This document shows positions 44,216-55,338 of a DNA stretch of 64,000 nt, one piece after another. The translations under genes were made by a program, and so were the position numbers. Source of the DNA: Rhopalosiphum padi (taxonomy: Eukaryota > Arthropoda > Insecta > Hemiptera > Aphididae); NCBI RefSeq assembly GCF_020882245.1, contig NC_083599.1, forward strand, positions 76,987,745 through 77,051,744, read 5' to 3'. The notes beneath the pieces are model-generated. The model ran no database searches. It had not been told where the DNA came from and worked only from the letters and a program-made list of their open reading frames with translations. Numbering within the stretch: the first letter of the stretch is position 1; the number at the start of each line of letters is the position of its first letter.

Positions 44216-44374
44216 ATGGGATTAAAATTCAATATAAACCCATTACTTCACGTTAATCGAGCTAGTCACACAACTAAAGTGTTACCGATAACACCGACTA
44301 AAGTAAAAAAATTAACGGTGAAAAATAAAAAAATTTTAAAGGCTCTTGGTTATAAACTAAATCATAATGCCTGA
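44216..44374 (+). CDS. Small conserved Polinton protein before the capsid gene, 52 aa
   Basis: The ATG at 44216 follows the penton stop by one base. An upstream in-frame ATG at 44183 would extend into the penton gene and is less likely. The product has FNINPLLHVNRA and a basic VKKLTVKNKKILKALGYKL end, a pattern I recall from short ORFs next to the major capsid gene of other invertebrate Polintons. Its last eight bases overlap the capsid start. Possibly a scaffold or core peptide. Confidence 0.65.
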   Translation: MGLKFNINPLLHVNRASHTTKVLPITPTKVKKLTVKNKKILKALGYKLNHNA

Positions 44375-45575
44375 AAGTGATATTTTGGATATAAGTTCAC
44401 GGTTCGAAACGGATTCTAAAATTACGAAAATTGAATATCATTCATATACACCGTATACAACTTCATTTAATAATAATGATGAAATACGTATATCAATCCA
44501 GCAAACAGATGTTTATCCGTATCTGCATGAAAGTTTTATATTTATAGAAGGTTCAATATCAGATGCTACAAAAGTAAAACTTTCTAATAATGGTTTTTCC
44601 TATCTTTTTGAACAAATACGACTTGAAATCAATGGGATAGAAGTAGATAGCACACGTGCACTTGGTATTACAAGCTCATTGAAAGGTTATCTATCAGGTA
44701 CGCCAGATAACTTTAATTGTTATGAAAATGCGGGTTGGATTTTTAAAAATAATACAAACCCTGTAAATGTTAATGGTGAATTTAGTGCCTGCATTCCGCT
44801 GAAATATTGGTTAGGTATATTTGAAGACTTTAAAAAAATATTAGTTAATTCTAGATTAGAACTAATATTAACTCGAAGTCATAGTGATTTAAATGTGCTA
44901 AACGTAAAAACTAGTGGAAGTGCTACTTCTGGAAAAGTTGTTTTGAATAAAATTGTTTGGAAGGTACCACATATCACTGTTGATGATGAAGAAAGGTTGA
45001 AATTATTAAAACTTATAGAAAAAGAAAAAAGTTTGTTTATCCCGTTCAGATCTTTTGAAACCTTTGAATATCCTGAACTCGGGACCACTAAAAAAGTTGT
45101 ATGGAACCTGAAAACTGCTTCGAAATTAGAAAAACCTCGTTTCATAATAATTGGGTTACAAAAGGGGCGTAAAAATTCAATAGAAAAAGATTGTAGTGTA
45201 TTTGATCATTGTAATCTAACAAATGTAAAAGTTTTATTAAACTCAATAGCTTATCCGTATGATAACTTAAATTTAGATTTTTCTAAAAATAATTTTACCT
45301 TATTATATGATATGTATACATCATTTCAAGAATCATACTACGAAAAAAATATTCGGAACCCAATATTAAGTCCTTCTACTTTTCTAACAAACGCTCCAAT
45401 TGTAGTTATCGATACTTCGAAACAGAATGATTCAGCAACAGCTTCATCAGTAGATGTTCAACTAGAAATTGAATCATCAGAACCTCTTACAGGTGTAACT
45501 GCTTATTGTTTATTAATTCATGATCGTATTGTAGAATATGTACCTTTCACTAGAGAAGTAAGAAAACTAGTATAA
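44367..45575 (+). CDS. MCP: Major capsid protein (double jelly roll hexon)
   Basis: The 402-aa product fits Polinton major capsid proteins. It opens with a flexible N-terminus, then RISIQQTDVYPYLHESFIFIEG, FSYLFEQIRLEINGIEVDSTR and LKGYLSG; later ACIPLKYWLGIFEDFKKILVN, RLELILTRS, VWKVPHITVD and FRSFETFEYP. It ends with LTGVTAYCLLIHDRIVEYVPFTREVRKL. It would form trimeric capsomers of an icosahedral particle. It is the last gene of the virion cluster, and polyadenylation signals follow near 45664. No break is seen. Confidence 0.92.
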   Translation: MPESDILDISSRFETDSKITKIEYHSYTPYTTSFNNNDEIRISIQQTDVYPYLHESFIFIEGSISDATKVKLSNNGFSYLFEQIRLEINGIEVDSTRALGITSSLKGYLSGTPDNFNCYENAGWIFKNNTNPVNVNGEFSACIPLKYWLGIFEDFKKILVNSRLELILTRSHSDLNVLNVKTSGSATSGKVVLNKIVWKVPHITVDDEERLKLLKLIEKEKSLFIPFRSFETFEYPELGTTKKVVWNLKTASKLEKPRFIIIGLQKGRKNSIEKDCSVFDHCNLTNVKVLLNSIAYPYDNLNLDFSKNNFTLLYDMYTSFQESYYEKNIRNPILSPSTFLTNAPIVVIDTSKQNDSATASSVDVQLEIESSEPLTGVTAYCLLIHDRIVEYVPFTREVRKLV

Positions 45576-45730
45576 ATAATTTAGAATTAAGGATGTATAA
45601 TATTTGATGAAAAAACATATTATTAAATTATTTTTTTTATTTTAATCAAACAGTGTTCTTATTCAATAAAAAAACAATTATTTTTTAAAAAAAGTGTGTA
45701 AAAATCAATTCTAGATGTGTTTTTTCGTGT
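45576..45730. other. 3' untranslated/spacer before right TIR
   Basis: AT-rich, with an AATAAAAAAA-type polyadenylation signal near 45665. No ORF. Confidence 0.5.
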
Positions 45731-46182
45731 TACAGGGAAAAAAAAATGGCTTGAGGCGGATAGTCCCGCTTGATTTTTTAAAATCTCCCTGCCTAAAAGT
45801 GCTCAGAACATACATTATGGTTTTTGAAAAAACAGTGTTTTTTCGTGTTACAGGGAAAAAAAAAATGGCTTGAGGCGGATAGTCCCGCTTGATTTTTTAA
45901 AATCTCCCTGCCCAAAAGTGCTCAGAACATACATTATGGTTTTTGAAAAAACAGTGTTTTTCGTGTTACAGGGAAAAAAAAAATGGCTTGAGGCGGATAG
46001 TCCCCCTTAAACTTTTAAAATCTCCCTGCCCAAAAGTGCTCAGAACATACATTATGGTTTTTGAAAAAACAGTGTTTTTCGTGTTACAGGGAAAAAAAAA
46101 ATGGCTTGAGGGGGAAAGTCCCCCTTAAACTTTTAAAATCTCCCTGCCCAAAAGTGCTCAGAACATACAAATACATACTACT
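45731..46182 (-). repeat. Right Polinton TIR, inverted copy of four-unit array
   Basis: Inverted match to 28652-29105, beginning TACAGGG and ending CATACTACT. The unit-specific variants appear in mirrored order: two CGGATAGTCCCGC units inside, then CGGATAGTCCCCC, then GGGGGAAAGTCCCCC (46110-46124) outermost. Confidence 0.95.
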
Positions 46183-46188
46183 GGTATC
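46183..46188 (+). repeat. Polinton target-site duplication, right
   Basis: GGTATC, identical to 28646-28651. Confidence 0.95.
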
Positions 46189-48229
46189 TGCGCCTTATCA
46201 GCTAGATATCTGTGCCCGATAAAGTTTTATTGGGTTACCCATTACCCAATTAATGTTATTCACTAAAAAAGTACAGATAATTTCCACATTTGTTGCTAAA
46301 TAACGTTAATAGCCGTCGAATAACGTTATTTTCTGATATAACACAATTTACCGTATTCTATGTATTCAATAATGCTATAAATACGATCACTATATTGATC
46401 TATTCTATTAAAATTATCATATTATCATATTATTTACTAAAAATTAAATTAAATAAAATAAAAACCGTTTATTATACTACGTACTGAATGTAAAGATTCA
46501 TTAAAGAACGGGCATTTATGTCACGAGTCAAATAATCATTTAACTGTTAAACATTTTCAAATTAACCGGTTTTTTGTTAATGCATTATTTATTTTTATGT
46601 GTCTAAAAAATGTGTACTTATATTCACCCACACGGCATTTTTCAATGAAAGTATTTGAATAAATATTTGTTTTAAATTAAATTTTAAATATTTAAATTTT
46701 AAAATTTATTAAAATTTTAATAAATATTAAAAGAAAAATATTTAAATTTAAATATTTAAAAGCATTTAAAAAAATATAAAATAATTAATATTGAATTATC
46801 GTTAAATGTTAACATTTTATCAATTTATTAAAATAAATATTTAACAAACACAATTATTATTCAATGTTAAAAATTAATATTGATTTAATTTTTAAAATAT
46901 ATTATTTAATAAATAACAAAACCCAATTTGCATTAAATATATTAATTATATTTTCTATGCGAGTAGGTTTTTTTTTTCAATTTTTTATTGCAAGAATTTA
47001 TAGGAAGTGTACCGTAAAAAAAATAAGATGTATGTATTATAATATTCAGTATTGTATGAGTTATATGACTATTTGTCATCTATTTAGTCGTGTACTACGC
47101 ATATATTCCGCTATATATTATTGTACGTACAGGTATAATATGTTTGTAGAGTTTACTTTATTTATTAAAATTATAGAGCGATATGAGCGAAGAACATATT
47201 GCGTATCCATTACATTATATTGTTATAATATAATAATTTCGTATATTATATATTATTATGTCCCTGCAGTAGTGCAGTTTTCATAATTTTAATTTAATAT
47301 TTAAATAATTAATTAACAATGATATATTATATAGGTAATAGGTATGGTTATAATAAGGAGTGAATGTAATAAAAATAACTTAAAATTATTATAATTTATT
47401 GGTCGGAGGTTTTATCTAAAGTTTACGTGTAAGACATAAAATATGGGTATGTACCTACATAGAATAGGTATTAGAATATACTAAATTTACCTAATCGGAT
47501 TGTTTGCTCACAAAATCTCCTTTGTAAAGTCGATAACATAATATATTAGTTGTAAGTGTAAATAGTGTAATAGCTAGTGTACCATAAAAATAGTATTTAA
47601 TATTTATAATCAATGGCAATATTAAAATATCCACACTAGTAAGTAGTAAGAAATTGGAATTGGGAAAAATATTGTTTAATTCTAGCTGAAAATCGCTACA
47701 GAACGCTCAACGTTAACTATGCGTAATGCCGTAATGCCGTAAATCATCGTAATGCCGTAAGGATCGAAGACCGAACACGACCAGACGCAAGCAAAAGCTG
47801 CCGCCTGCCAGCTGGTCTCATTTGTATCATCTCATATTATGTGTGAATACAACTACCCATATAAAACTGCACGTTTAATTTTGAGCGATTACCTATATTG
47901 TATTTAATTACGTTTTAAAAACGAAGATTCGAATCGCCTAGTGTGTAATCAGCTCTATTATAAATTTAACCGGGTATTTTGTCTGATATTACTTTACTTA
48001 TAATAACACACTTTGGGCATTACTATTAATATTATATTGCATGTTTTTGTATAATAGTAACTATTGTAATAATTATATACGATAAGACCGGTTGGTATAT
48101 AGATATAAACTTCAACGGTTCGAAACCATATTTATATTATTATTATTGGTCTTTCCCCGAAATACGAACACAGTATTATAATATTACATAGCAATAGCTA
48201 AATTTAAGTAAATGTTGGTAATTCTTCAG
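46189..48229. other. Non-coding stretch between Polinton and second gene pair
   Basis: AT-rich, with ORFs composed mostly of Ile/Tyr/Asn that are not supported. Short GTAATGCCGTAA repeats at about 47725-47765 and a GC-richer patch lie upstream of the next gene. Confidence 0.45.
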
Positions 48230-48994
48230 TTGTTTGTGTTAGTTCGTGGCTTCGTGCACTCGTCACTCGTGTCCCTGGCCTCTGCGTACTTGCTAGGTTT
48301 AAGTAATAATTTTATTGTTGTTCGCGTGTATATCGGTATCAACATTTAACACTATATTGTAGGTATATAAACGGTTTTTCTTTATTTCACTACGTCGTTG
48401 TCGTCGTCGTATAAGTGTACCGCGTCCGACCCGTCGTCGTCGTATATTAACTGCGTTTAGTGCATTATTTTATTTTTTTTTTTTGTGAATTTATGTCATT
48501 GAAAATAAGGTAAGTATTACTGTTACTAAGTAATAAGTATTATACTTAGATACCTATAATATAATGTAATGTATAGTCAGTACGTAAAATACTCAAATGT
48601 ATTTTGATTATTGGCAGAAGCTTATTTATTAATACCTGCCTATAGCCTATAATAATTTGATTTTTAAATATATTATACTGTTGGTACTTAATACTTATGC
48701 ATTTTAAGTTGTACCTACTTGTATTACACTTTAAAATATAATATTATGTACTTATCTAATTTTTAAAGTGGTAGTATAATAATTATTTATTCTACCAGTT
48801 TTGTATTATATTTAAAAATGTTTTTATTATCTGCTGTGTTTGTATTTTATTAAGTCTAATAATTTACCTATTGTTTGGTATTGAACCCTGTATTCTATAT
48901 TTCTCAATTCACTATTACTTTTACAGTTTATTTGAAATTCATTGTATTAGAACTTCTAATTGTATTCTTTGAAAAGCATATTCTATACTTTATT

Positions 48995-51148
48995 ATGTCA
49001 TATTCAACCATTAGCAAATCTACTAAGCGCAGAAGGTATTTAGAGGAATTAGAATTGATAGAACTGGATAATGAAAGTATTCATAGTGAACCAGAAAGTA
49101 TAGTTCAACCAAATGTATCTAGTTGTAGTGCCAGTTTAAATCTAAATTCCGAATCAAACTCTTTACTGTTACCAAATCTAATTCATAATTTACCTCACTT
49201 TGATAGTAATAATATCTGTGATGATGAATATGATGCAATTAGTTTTTCATCCAATTCTGATATTGAGGATGAGGATAAATTAAGTTTTACTAATGAATAT
49301 CCAAATGAACATCACTCCCTAGATAATGAAACAGATTCATCAATTTTAAACAATTTAGCTAAATGGGCCGTATCTTATAATATTTCTCAAGTTGCTTTGA
49401 GTGCATTATTGAAGGTTTTAAAAATGCATAAGTGTCATAATTATTTTCCTGTAGATGCCAGAACTATATTAAAAACCAAGTCATCTGTTCAACCTTTGCA
49501 AGTACAGACAGTGACACCCGGTAGTTTTTATTATTTCTCAATATGTAATAGTTTGAAGAGTATTTCTGATTCTGACTATGAATATTTTGTTGAAGACAAA
49601 ATCAAAATAGTTGTAGGGATTGATGGTCTGCCCTTGACCAAAAGTTCATCTAGCTGTTTTTGGCCAATACTTGGATATGTTCGTCATCCTGTTTATAAAC
49701 CTCATGTTTTTTTAATTGGGTTATATTGGGGTAAAGATAAGCCTCTCAACTGCAATCCTTTTTTGTTAGAATTTGTGAATGAAACAAAAGCATTATATGA
49801 AACAGGGTTTCAAACAGCATTTGGTATAAAACAAGTAATTATAGATACTATATGTTGTGATTTACCAGCAAAGAGTTTCATCTTAAAAACTAAAGGACAT
49901 ACTGGTTATTATTCGTGTACTAGGTGTTTAATAAGTGGTTTTTATTTTGAACATAGAGTCTGTTTTCCCGATACAGATTGTATTACTAAGAGAACTCACT
50001 TAGATTTTTTAAATAGAACTGATGAAGAATTCCATATGACTGATGAAGTTTCTATTATCACTGAAATACCTGGTATAGATATAGTAAATAGTATTAGCAT
50101 TGACTATATGCATCTAGTTTGCTTAGGAGTGACAAAAAAATTAATTTTGTTGTGGCTTGGATGCATTAAAAATGCACCTGTTTCGGTTAGATTGCAAAGT
50201 AAAAAAGTCAATGATATTACTAAAGAACTACTTTTAGCATTGAGACTTTCAGTATGTAGTGATTTTTCTAGAGTTCCTCGGGGGTTGAATGAAGTTAATA
50301 GGTGGAAGGCAACTGAATTTCGTCAATTCCTTCTTTATACTGGCCCAGTTGTTCTACAAACCATTTTAAATAGTGAATACTACTTACATTTTCTTTCTTT
50401 ACATGTTAGTTTTCGAATTCTTTTAGCACCAAATGTTAGCACAGACCTTGTTAATTTTGTTGAAAAATTATTAAAATATTTTGTAGACAAATTTCGTGAA
50501 ATATATGGTAAAGAATTTATGTCACTTAATGTACACAACTTATTGCACATTGTTGATGACTATAAGAAATTTGGTGCCCTCGATAGTTGCTCATGTTTTC
50601 CATTTGAAAACTACATGAAAACTCTTAAAAAAATGATAAGAAAACATGAGAAACCATTGGAGCAGGTTATAAAACGATATCATGAATTTCAAATGTTTGG
50701 TGAGTATGAATTGAATGCAAGGTCTGGGTCTAGTATCAATATAAAATATTTAAAAATATATAGCGGTGGACCATTGCCTGAAGACTGCATAAAACCGGAA
50801 TTTAAAATTGCTATAAAAGATAATATAAAAATTAATATAAAATCATTTTCTGATGCTTACATAGGTTATACTTTTGAAGGCAAACTTAATATTTTTAAAG
50901 TTGTTAATATATGTGTTCATAAAAGTAGTAAAAAAAAAGTATTTGTAGCTCAATCATTCAATACAATTCATCCGTTTTATGAAAAACCAATTAATAGTAT
51001 GAAAATAGGTATAGCTATTGTGAATGAACTGTCTAATCACCTTATTACAATTAATATAGAAACTTGTGATTTTTCAAAATATGTTATTCTAAACAATAGT
51101 CTTGGTAATAAAGTTGCTTTTCCTATTTTACATTCATCTAATAACTAG
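48995..51148 (+). CDS. CACTA/Transposase_21-like transposase, second locus
   Basis: One uninterrupted coding exon from ATG 48995 gives 717 aa; the open frame extends upstream but that part looks like leader. A 5' untranslated exon ends at 48509 (GTAAGT) and an acceptor TTTTACAG lies near 48926. An acidic, Ser-rich N-terminal region (about 20-110) precedes the catalytic part. Blocks match the 22-kb paralog: GIDGLPL (D210), CCDLPAKSF (D289), KGHTGYYSCTRC, DYMHLVCLGV, LNVHNLLHIV and FPFENYM (E538). Catalytic spacing is conserved and the frame is intact. No terminal repeats were found, so this may be an old transposon or a gene retained by the host. Confidence 0.8.
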   Translation: MSYSTISKSTKRRRYLEELELIELDNESIHSEPESIVQPNVSSCSASLNLNSESNSLLLPNLIHNLPHFDSNNICDDEYDAISFSSNSDIEDEDKLSFTNEYPNEHHSLDNETDSSILNNLAKWAVSYNISQVALSALLKVLKMHKCHNYFPVDARTILKTKSSVQPLQVQTVTPGSFYYFSICNSLKSISDSDYEYFVEDKIKIVVGIDGLPLTKSSSSCFWPILGYVRHPVYKPHVFLIGLYWGKDKPLNCNPFLLEFVNETKALYETGFQTAFGIKQVIIDTICCDLPAKSFILKTKGHTGYYSCTRCLISGFYFEHRVCFPDTDCITKRTHLDFLNRTDEEFHMTDEVSIITEIPGIDIVNSISIDYMHLVCLGVTKKLILLWLGCIKNAPVSVRLQSKKVNDITKELLLALRLSVCSDFSRVPRGLNEVNRWKATEFRQFLLYTGPVVLQTILNSEYYLHFLSLHVSFRILLAPNVSTDLVNFVEKLLKYFVDKFREIYGKEFMSLNVHNLLHIVDDYKKFGALDSCSCFPFENYMKTLKKMIRKHEKPLEQVIKRYHEFQMFGEYELNARSGSSINIKYLKIYSGGPLPEDCIKPEFKIAIKDNIKINIKSFSDAYIGYTFEGKLNIFKVVNICVHKSSKKKVFVAQSFNTIHPFYEKPINSMKIGIAIVNELSNHLITINIETCDFSKYVILNNSLGNKVAFPILHSSNN

Positions 51149-51517
51149 TACAGTAATTAAGAGGTTGTAATTAAATTGTCTATATTATATAATTTAGTTT
51201 TTTTGTAAATATGCTCTTAATTTTAAATATTAATATATATAGTAATATTGTAATTAAATTATTTTGAATACCTATTATAATATGATAAAATACTTTATTA
51301 CCCTATTATAGTGGTTGAGCTTGAATAGTTACTTATTATGTTTTGTTATTTTAAACATTTAATTCTTTAAAATGATATTAGTATTTTTAATTTGTTCCTG
51401 ATATTTATATTTTAAAATTATGAATTTTGTTGACATAATTTATTTTTCATATCTGCCACTAGTTTTGTTAATTTATTAAAACTTCAGTTGTTTTTAGTTT
51501 TTACAAGCATTGAAAAA

Positions 51518-53979
51518 ATGGCCACATATTCTGTTGTTCATTTTTTTGGAGATAATAGTGTAGCAGCCGTTCCAAGATTTTGGTATTCAGATAAAAAAAG
51601 TACTTGCGCATGGCCAAAAAAACCTCACAATACCAAAAAATTGATCGAGCAATGTAGCATACCCAACAAAATTGAATATGAGTATTTAGAAGCAAGAGTA
51701 ATGAGCTCAGGAATAGGTAATAATTGTGTAATTACAAATATAATGTTTATAAGTTAAAATATTTTATGTGTGATTTTTACTTTTGATTAGAATCTTTAGC
51801 AGCTGCAAAACAAAAAGCTAAAAAAGCCATGTACATTTCCGATCTTGATGAAGATGAAATTAAACCTAAGACTAAAAAACTTAAAACATCAATTGATTGC
51901 CCCGTTTTTTCAGGTAAATATAATAGTAAATAATTAATTAATATTATTTATTAACATATATACTTCATTTGTACAAAGTTATCTATGTATTATCTATTGA
52001 AAAAGCTATATAGTGTTCTAATATTATGTATATCAATAGAATATAATATGATTTATACAGTAGGCATTTTAATTACTAATTAAATTTCTATGAATAAATG
52101 ATTTATAGAAAATTATATTGCTCCTGAAAATCTGTCCGAAAATTCTCTACATTTACCTGGAAGTAATATAAAGAAATGTGAAACTGTAGTCAGTCAACCT
52201 TTTGCTGCTTCAAAGCAGCCTTTAATTGATAAGTCACCTGTTTCAATTAGTGGTTGGTCACCATCACCTCTAAAAGCTGCTGCTAAAGGTAACTTATTAT
52301 AAAATAATAACTAATAAGCATCCCCAAATAAATTGTCTATAAATAATTACTAAACTTTGACTGATTAATATAGACCACATAAAAAATGCATCTACGGATA
52401 AAATATCATTAAAAACAATCGATTCATGTACTAAAAAAGTTATCTCCACTACAGGTATGTTCCAAAATATCAGTATTAAACGATAAACAATATATAGTTA
52501 ATAAAGTGTGCAAATGGTTAATAATATTTCAATTGATTTTCTTTTTAGTTTCAAGAAAACTTGAATTTGGTGATTATAAAGACAAACCATGTAAATATTG
52601 TAAATATATTTACAAATATTAGCGTGATATATTTTTATATAGTATAAGATTTAGGTGCTTACAGTATATTACATTTTTTTTTTAATTTACAGACAACAAA
52701 AAAATAAATTTTGACATGCTGTCAGATGAAGAATCTTTTGGAACACCAATTATGAAAAATAAAGTTTCTCCATGTACGTTTATGCGAATTATTTGAAATC
52801 AATTATTGGATATATAATAATAATAATATTTATTTATTGTTTCTAGTTATAAACAAAGTTACACATAATAATGAACAAACATTAAAGTCCAATACCAATG
52901 ACCGAAAAAAAAGTAAAAACAAGATTAATATATACCTAGTTATAATCACGGCATTAGAAGATCTACTAAGACCGTGGTTATAAATTAGTTAATTAAAATA
53001 ACATTTTTTACATACAAAAATATCTGATATTCTATAGTGATATTATAGTGTTTTTTTTTCAATTGCATTATTATAGGTTGTACACCATTACAAACAATTG
53101 ATAGCGGTTCTCGAATCTGTAGTAATTCGGCAGTTGATAATGGTTAGTTTATAGTATAATGGGTCTATCAATACCTAATAGCAATTCAAACTGTATTACT
53201 TTAAACTTCAAACTTATTATAGGTACTCAAAAAATATTGAAGTCTATATTAAAAAATATGGTATACATTCAAACTGACATTAAACATCTAAGTATGCAAC
53301 AAAAAGAAATTCTATCTAAACTAGATAGTACATCAATGTTAAAAAACAGTATTAAGTGTTCATCTAACAATGAATTCTTAGACAACTTCAACTGGCCAAT
53401 AAATGAACTTGAATATCTTGAAGTTATCGAAGAAAAAATAAAAGATCAAGATATGCGTGACTATTTGGTATGCAAATAATTAATTAACATTTTTTTTATA
53501 AATTACAATAAAATGTTTGTTTTAGGTAAATGACTTGTCACATTTGGGAGGAAATTCTATAAAAGCTATTATAAAGAGAATAGTTTATAAATTATTTACT
53601 GATGTCTTACTATCCAATTTTTCATTTACTGGCAAAAAGGGGAAACAGAAGTTTTGTAAACTAAATTTATGTTCTGTTATTTTTGGTAAGAATAATACAG
53701 TTAGGTATCTAATTATTAATATACATTTAATTTGACCTGAACATTAAAAGCTATTAATGTAATAATATATCATTACTGTTATGATAGCAGTTCTAGATCA
53801 TAAACTTTTTTTATAACTTAAATTACAGATATATGTACTTGATTTTAGATGCTGTTAAAAATCAAACCAAGGTGAAGAATGTCGACCAAAATGAAATGGA
53901 GGAACGATTGAAATACCATTTAGCACAAGCTCCGTTTAATGTAAAAAGATTAAATGATAAAATTAGTGAAAGTGTATAA
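51518..53979 (+). CDS. DUF4806-type protein, second locus (eleven exons)
   Basis: Exons are 51518-51716, 51791-51913, 52109-52288, 52374-52454, 52549-52590, 52693-52773, 52847-52912, 53077-53142, 53223-53467, 53526-53685 and 53849-53979. All are GT-AG, almost all phase 1, and sum to 457 aa. The N-terminal domain (VVHFFGDNSVAAVPRFWY, CAWP, then AAAKQKAKKAMYISDLDEDE) is typical of insect DUF4806 proteins. The C-terminal domain (DLSHLGGNSIKAIIKRIVYKLF, FTGKKGKQKF, RLKYHLAQAP) is split by two introns at the same places as in the 25-kb paralog. A TTTTTAG acceptor lies just upstream of the ATG, which suggests a leader exon shared with the transposase. The middle exons are poorly conserved and disordered. 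Confidence 0.8.
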
Positions 53980-54708
53980 TTAATGGTTAATAAGTATTTT
54001 ATATTGTAATAATTTTATTATATATATGAATAAAATTAATATATAATAAATTGTTCATACATCAAAGTAATAAAATTGTATATTTCTAAATTAAATTCTT
54101 CAATTTTCTAGTAAAATATTTAATATTATAATGTTAAAGTGTTCAAGAGAAGGGAGGTGTTATACAAATCTTAATAAATGGGGTATAATTAAAAATAATG
54201 AAATAATTATTTCCAAGTGCGTAATACTGATACATTTTTGAGGGAGTTTGAACCCCAAAAAACCCTTTCTAATGTATGGTTTTGTTAGTATTATGTATTT
54301 ATAATATATTTTCTGTATAATAAATGAATACATATCTATAAGGTCTAAGGTTAATGCAATATTAAAATATAATATTGCTGAGGTATTACAAAGCAATTTT
54401 AAATAAAATTTAGTTTTTAAAGTTGGTTCAACATTACAAAAGGGTTCAAACAATGAAATTTAAACTTTAATTAAGATTTAATAAACATTTATTCAAAGAA
54501 TTTTAAATGTTGATTTAATATATCTTTATTCAATATTTAATATTTAATATTTAATAGGCTTTTATTAAATATATCTATGTTGTGTGGGCAATAATACAAA
54601 AATAAAATTACAAACGTCCATGTTTCGATATAGACTTTGAGTCGTAGTTTATTTTTAATAAATAACTACACGAGAACACGAGAAAAAAAACACAGAAATA
54701 CAGCTATA

Positions 54709-54813
54709 TCATAAAAACCAGTCGACGTGAATCCTCTGATGTGCTATAAGATTATTAGAATGATTGAACGATTCGCCGCAAATGTAGCACAAGTATGGTT
54801 TTTCTCTTGTATG
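54709..54813 (-). pseudogene. Orphaned last zinc finger of the C2H2 gene
   Basis: Directly after the TGA of the upstream frame, the same frame continues with REKPYLCYICGESFNHSNNL and a closing HQRIH, a complete C2H2 finger, to a TGA at 54709-54711. It is untranslated unless the stop is read through. Confidence 0.7.
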
Positions 54814-55338
54814 TCATTGGAAAATATGTGTTTTCAGACTATTTTTATGAGCGAATAATTTTTCACACGAGTCACATTTGTATGGCTTTTCTCTCGTGTG
54901 AATTCGGCGGTGAACCGTTAGACTACTGTTATGAGTGAACGATTTTTCGCAAACTTTGCACTTGTATCGCTTCTCCCCAGTGTGAATTCGGCAGTGGACC
55001 GTTAGACTACTACTTTGAGCGAACAATTTTTCACATACTTCGCACTGGTATGGCTTCTCTCCCGTGTGAACTCGGCGGTGGACCGTCAGACTACTGCTAT
55101 GAGTGAATGATTTTTCGCAAACTTTGCACTGGTATGGCTTTTCTCCCGTATGAATTCGGTGGTGGACCGTCAGACTACTATTTTGAACGTACGATTTGTT
55201 GCAAATTTTACACAAGTATGGCTTTTCTCCCTTGTGATTTTGTCTGTGGAATTTTAACTCACTATTATTGATGAACCTCTTACCACAAACGTTGCACAGA
55301 TACGTGTTCTTGTCTATATGCATCCACAGATATGCCAT
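54814..55338 (-). CDS. C2H2 zinc-finger protein, truncated by a nonsense codon
   Basis: The 174-aa product consists of five complete C2H2 fingers joined by TGEKPY-type linkers (HTGEKPYQC) and a sixth finger. The sixth loses its last histidine because TGA falls within its H-x4-H spacing. Fingers are very similar to each other (SSLTVHRRxH), so the array grew by duplication. Such proteins bind DNA in the nucleus. There is no KRAB, ZAD or other effector domain in this exon. The frame continues after the stop with a seventh finger, so this allele is either a young pseudogene, a truncated variant or subject to readthrough. Confidence 0.7.
   Translation of the reverse strand: MAYLWMHIDKNTYLCNVCGKRFINNSELKFHRQNHKGEKPYLCKICNKSYVQNSSLTVHHRIHTGEKPYQCKVCEKSFTHSSSLTVHRRVHTGEKPYQCEVCEKLFAQSSSLTVHCRIHTGEKRYKCKVCEKSFTHNSSLTVHRRIHTREKPYKCDSCEKLFAHKNSLKTHIFQ

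Larger units (their letters stand above)
28652..46182. mobile_element. Complete Polinton/Maverick (adintovirus-like) element
   Basis: This 17,531-bp unit has matching ~453-bp terminal inverted repeats beginning AGTAGTATG and a perfect GGTATC duplication. It encodes every core Polinton function in open frames: protein-primed PolB, integrase, FtsK/HerA-type packaging ATPase, adenain-like protease, double-jelly-roll major capsid and single-jelly-roll minor capsid (twice). Accessory genes include a BIR protein, a PLA2-bearing virion protein and a spliced antisense gene. No core gene shows a frameshift or premature stop, and the target duplications are identical. Integration was therefore probably recent, and the copy may still be competent. 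That is inference; expression cannot be seen here. Confidence 0.95.

Noticed and set aside
44879..45145. 88-codon minus-strand ORF
   Set aside because: Shadow of the major capsid gene.
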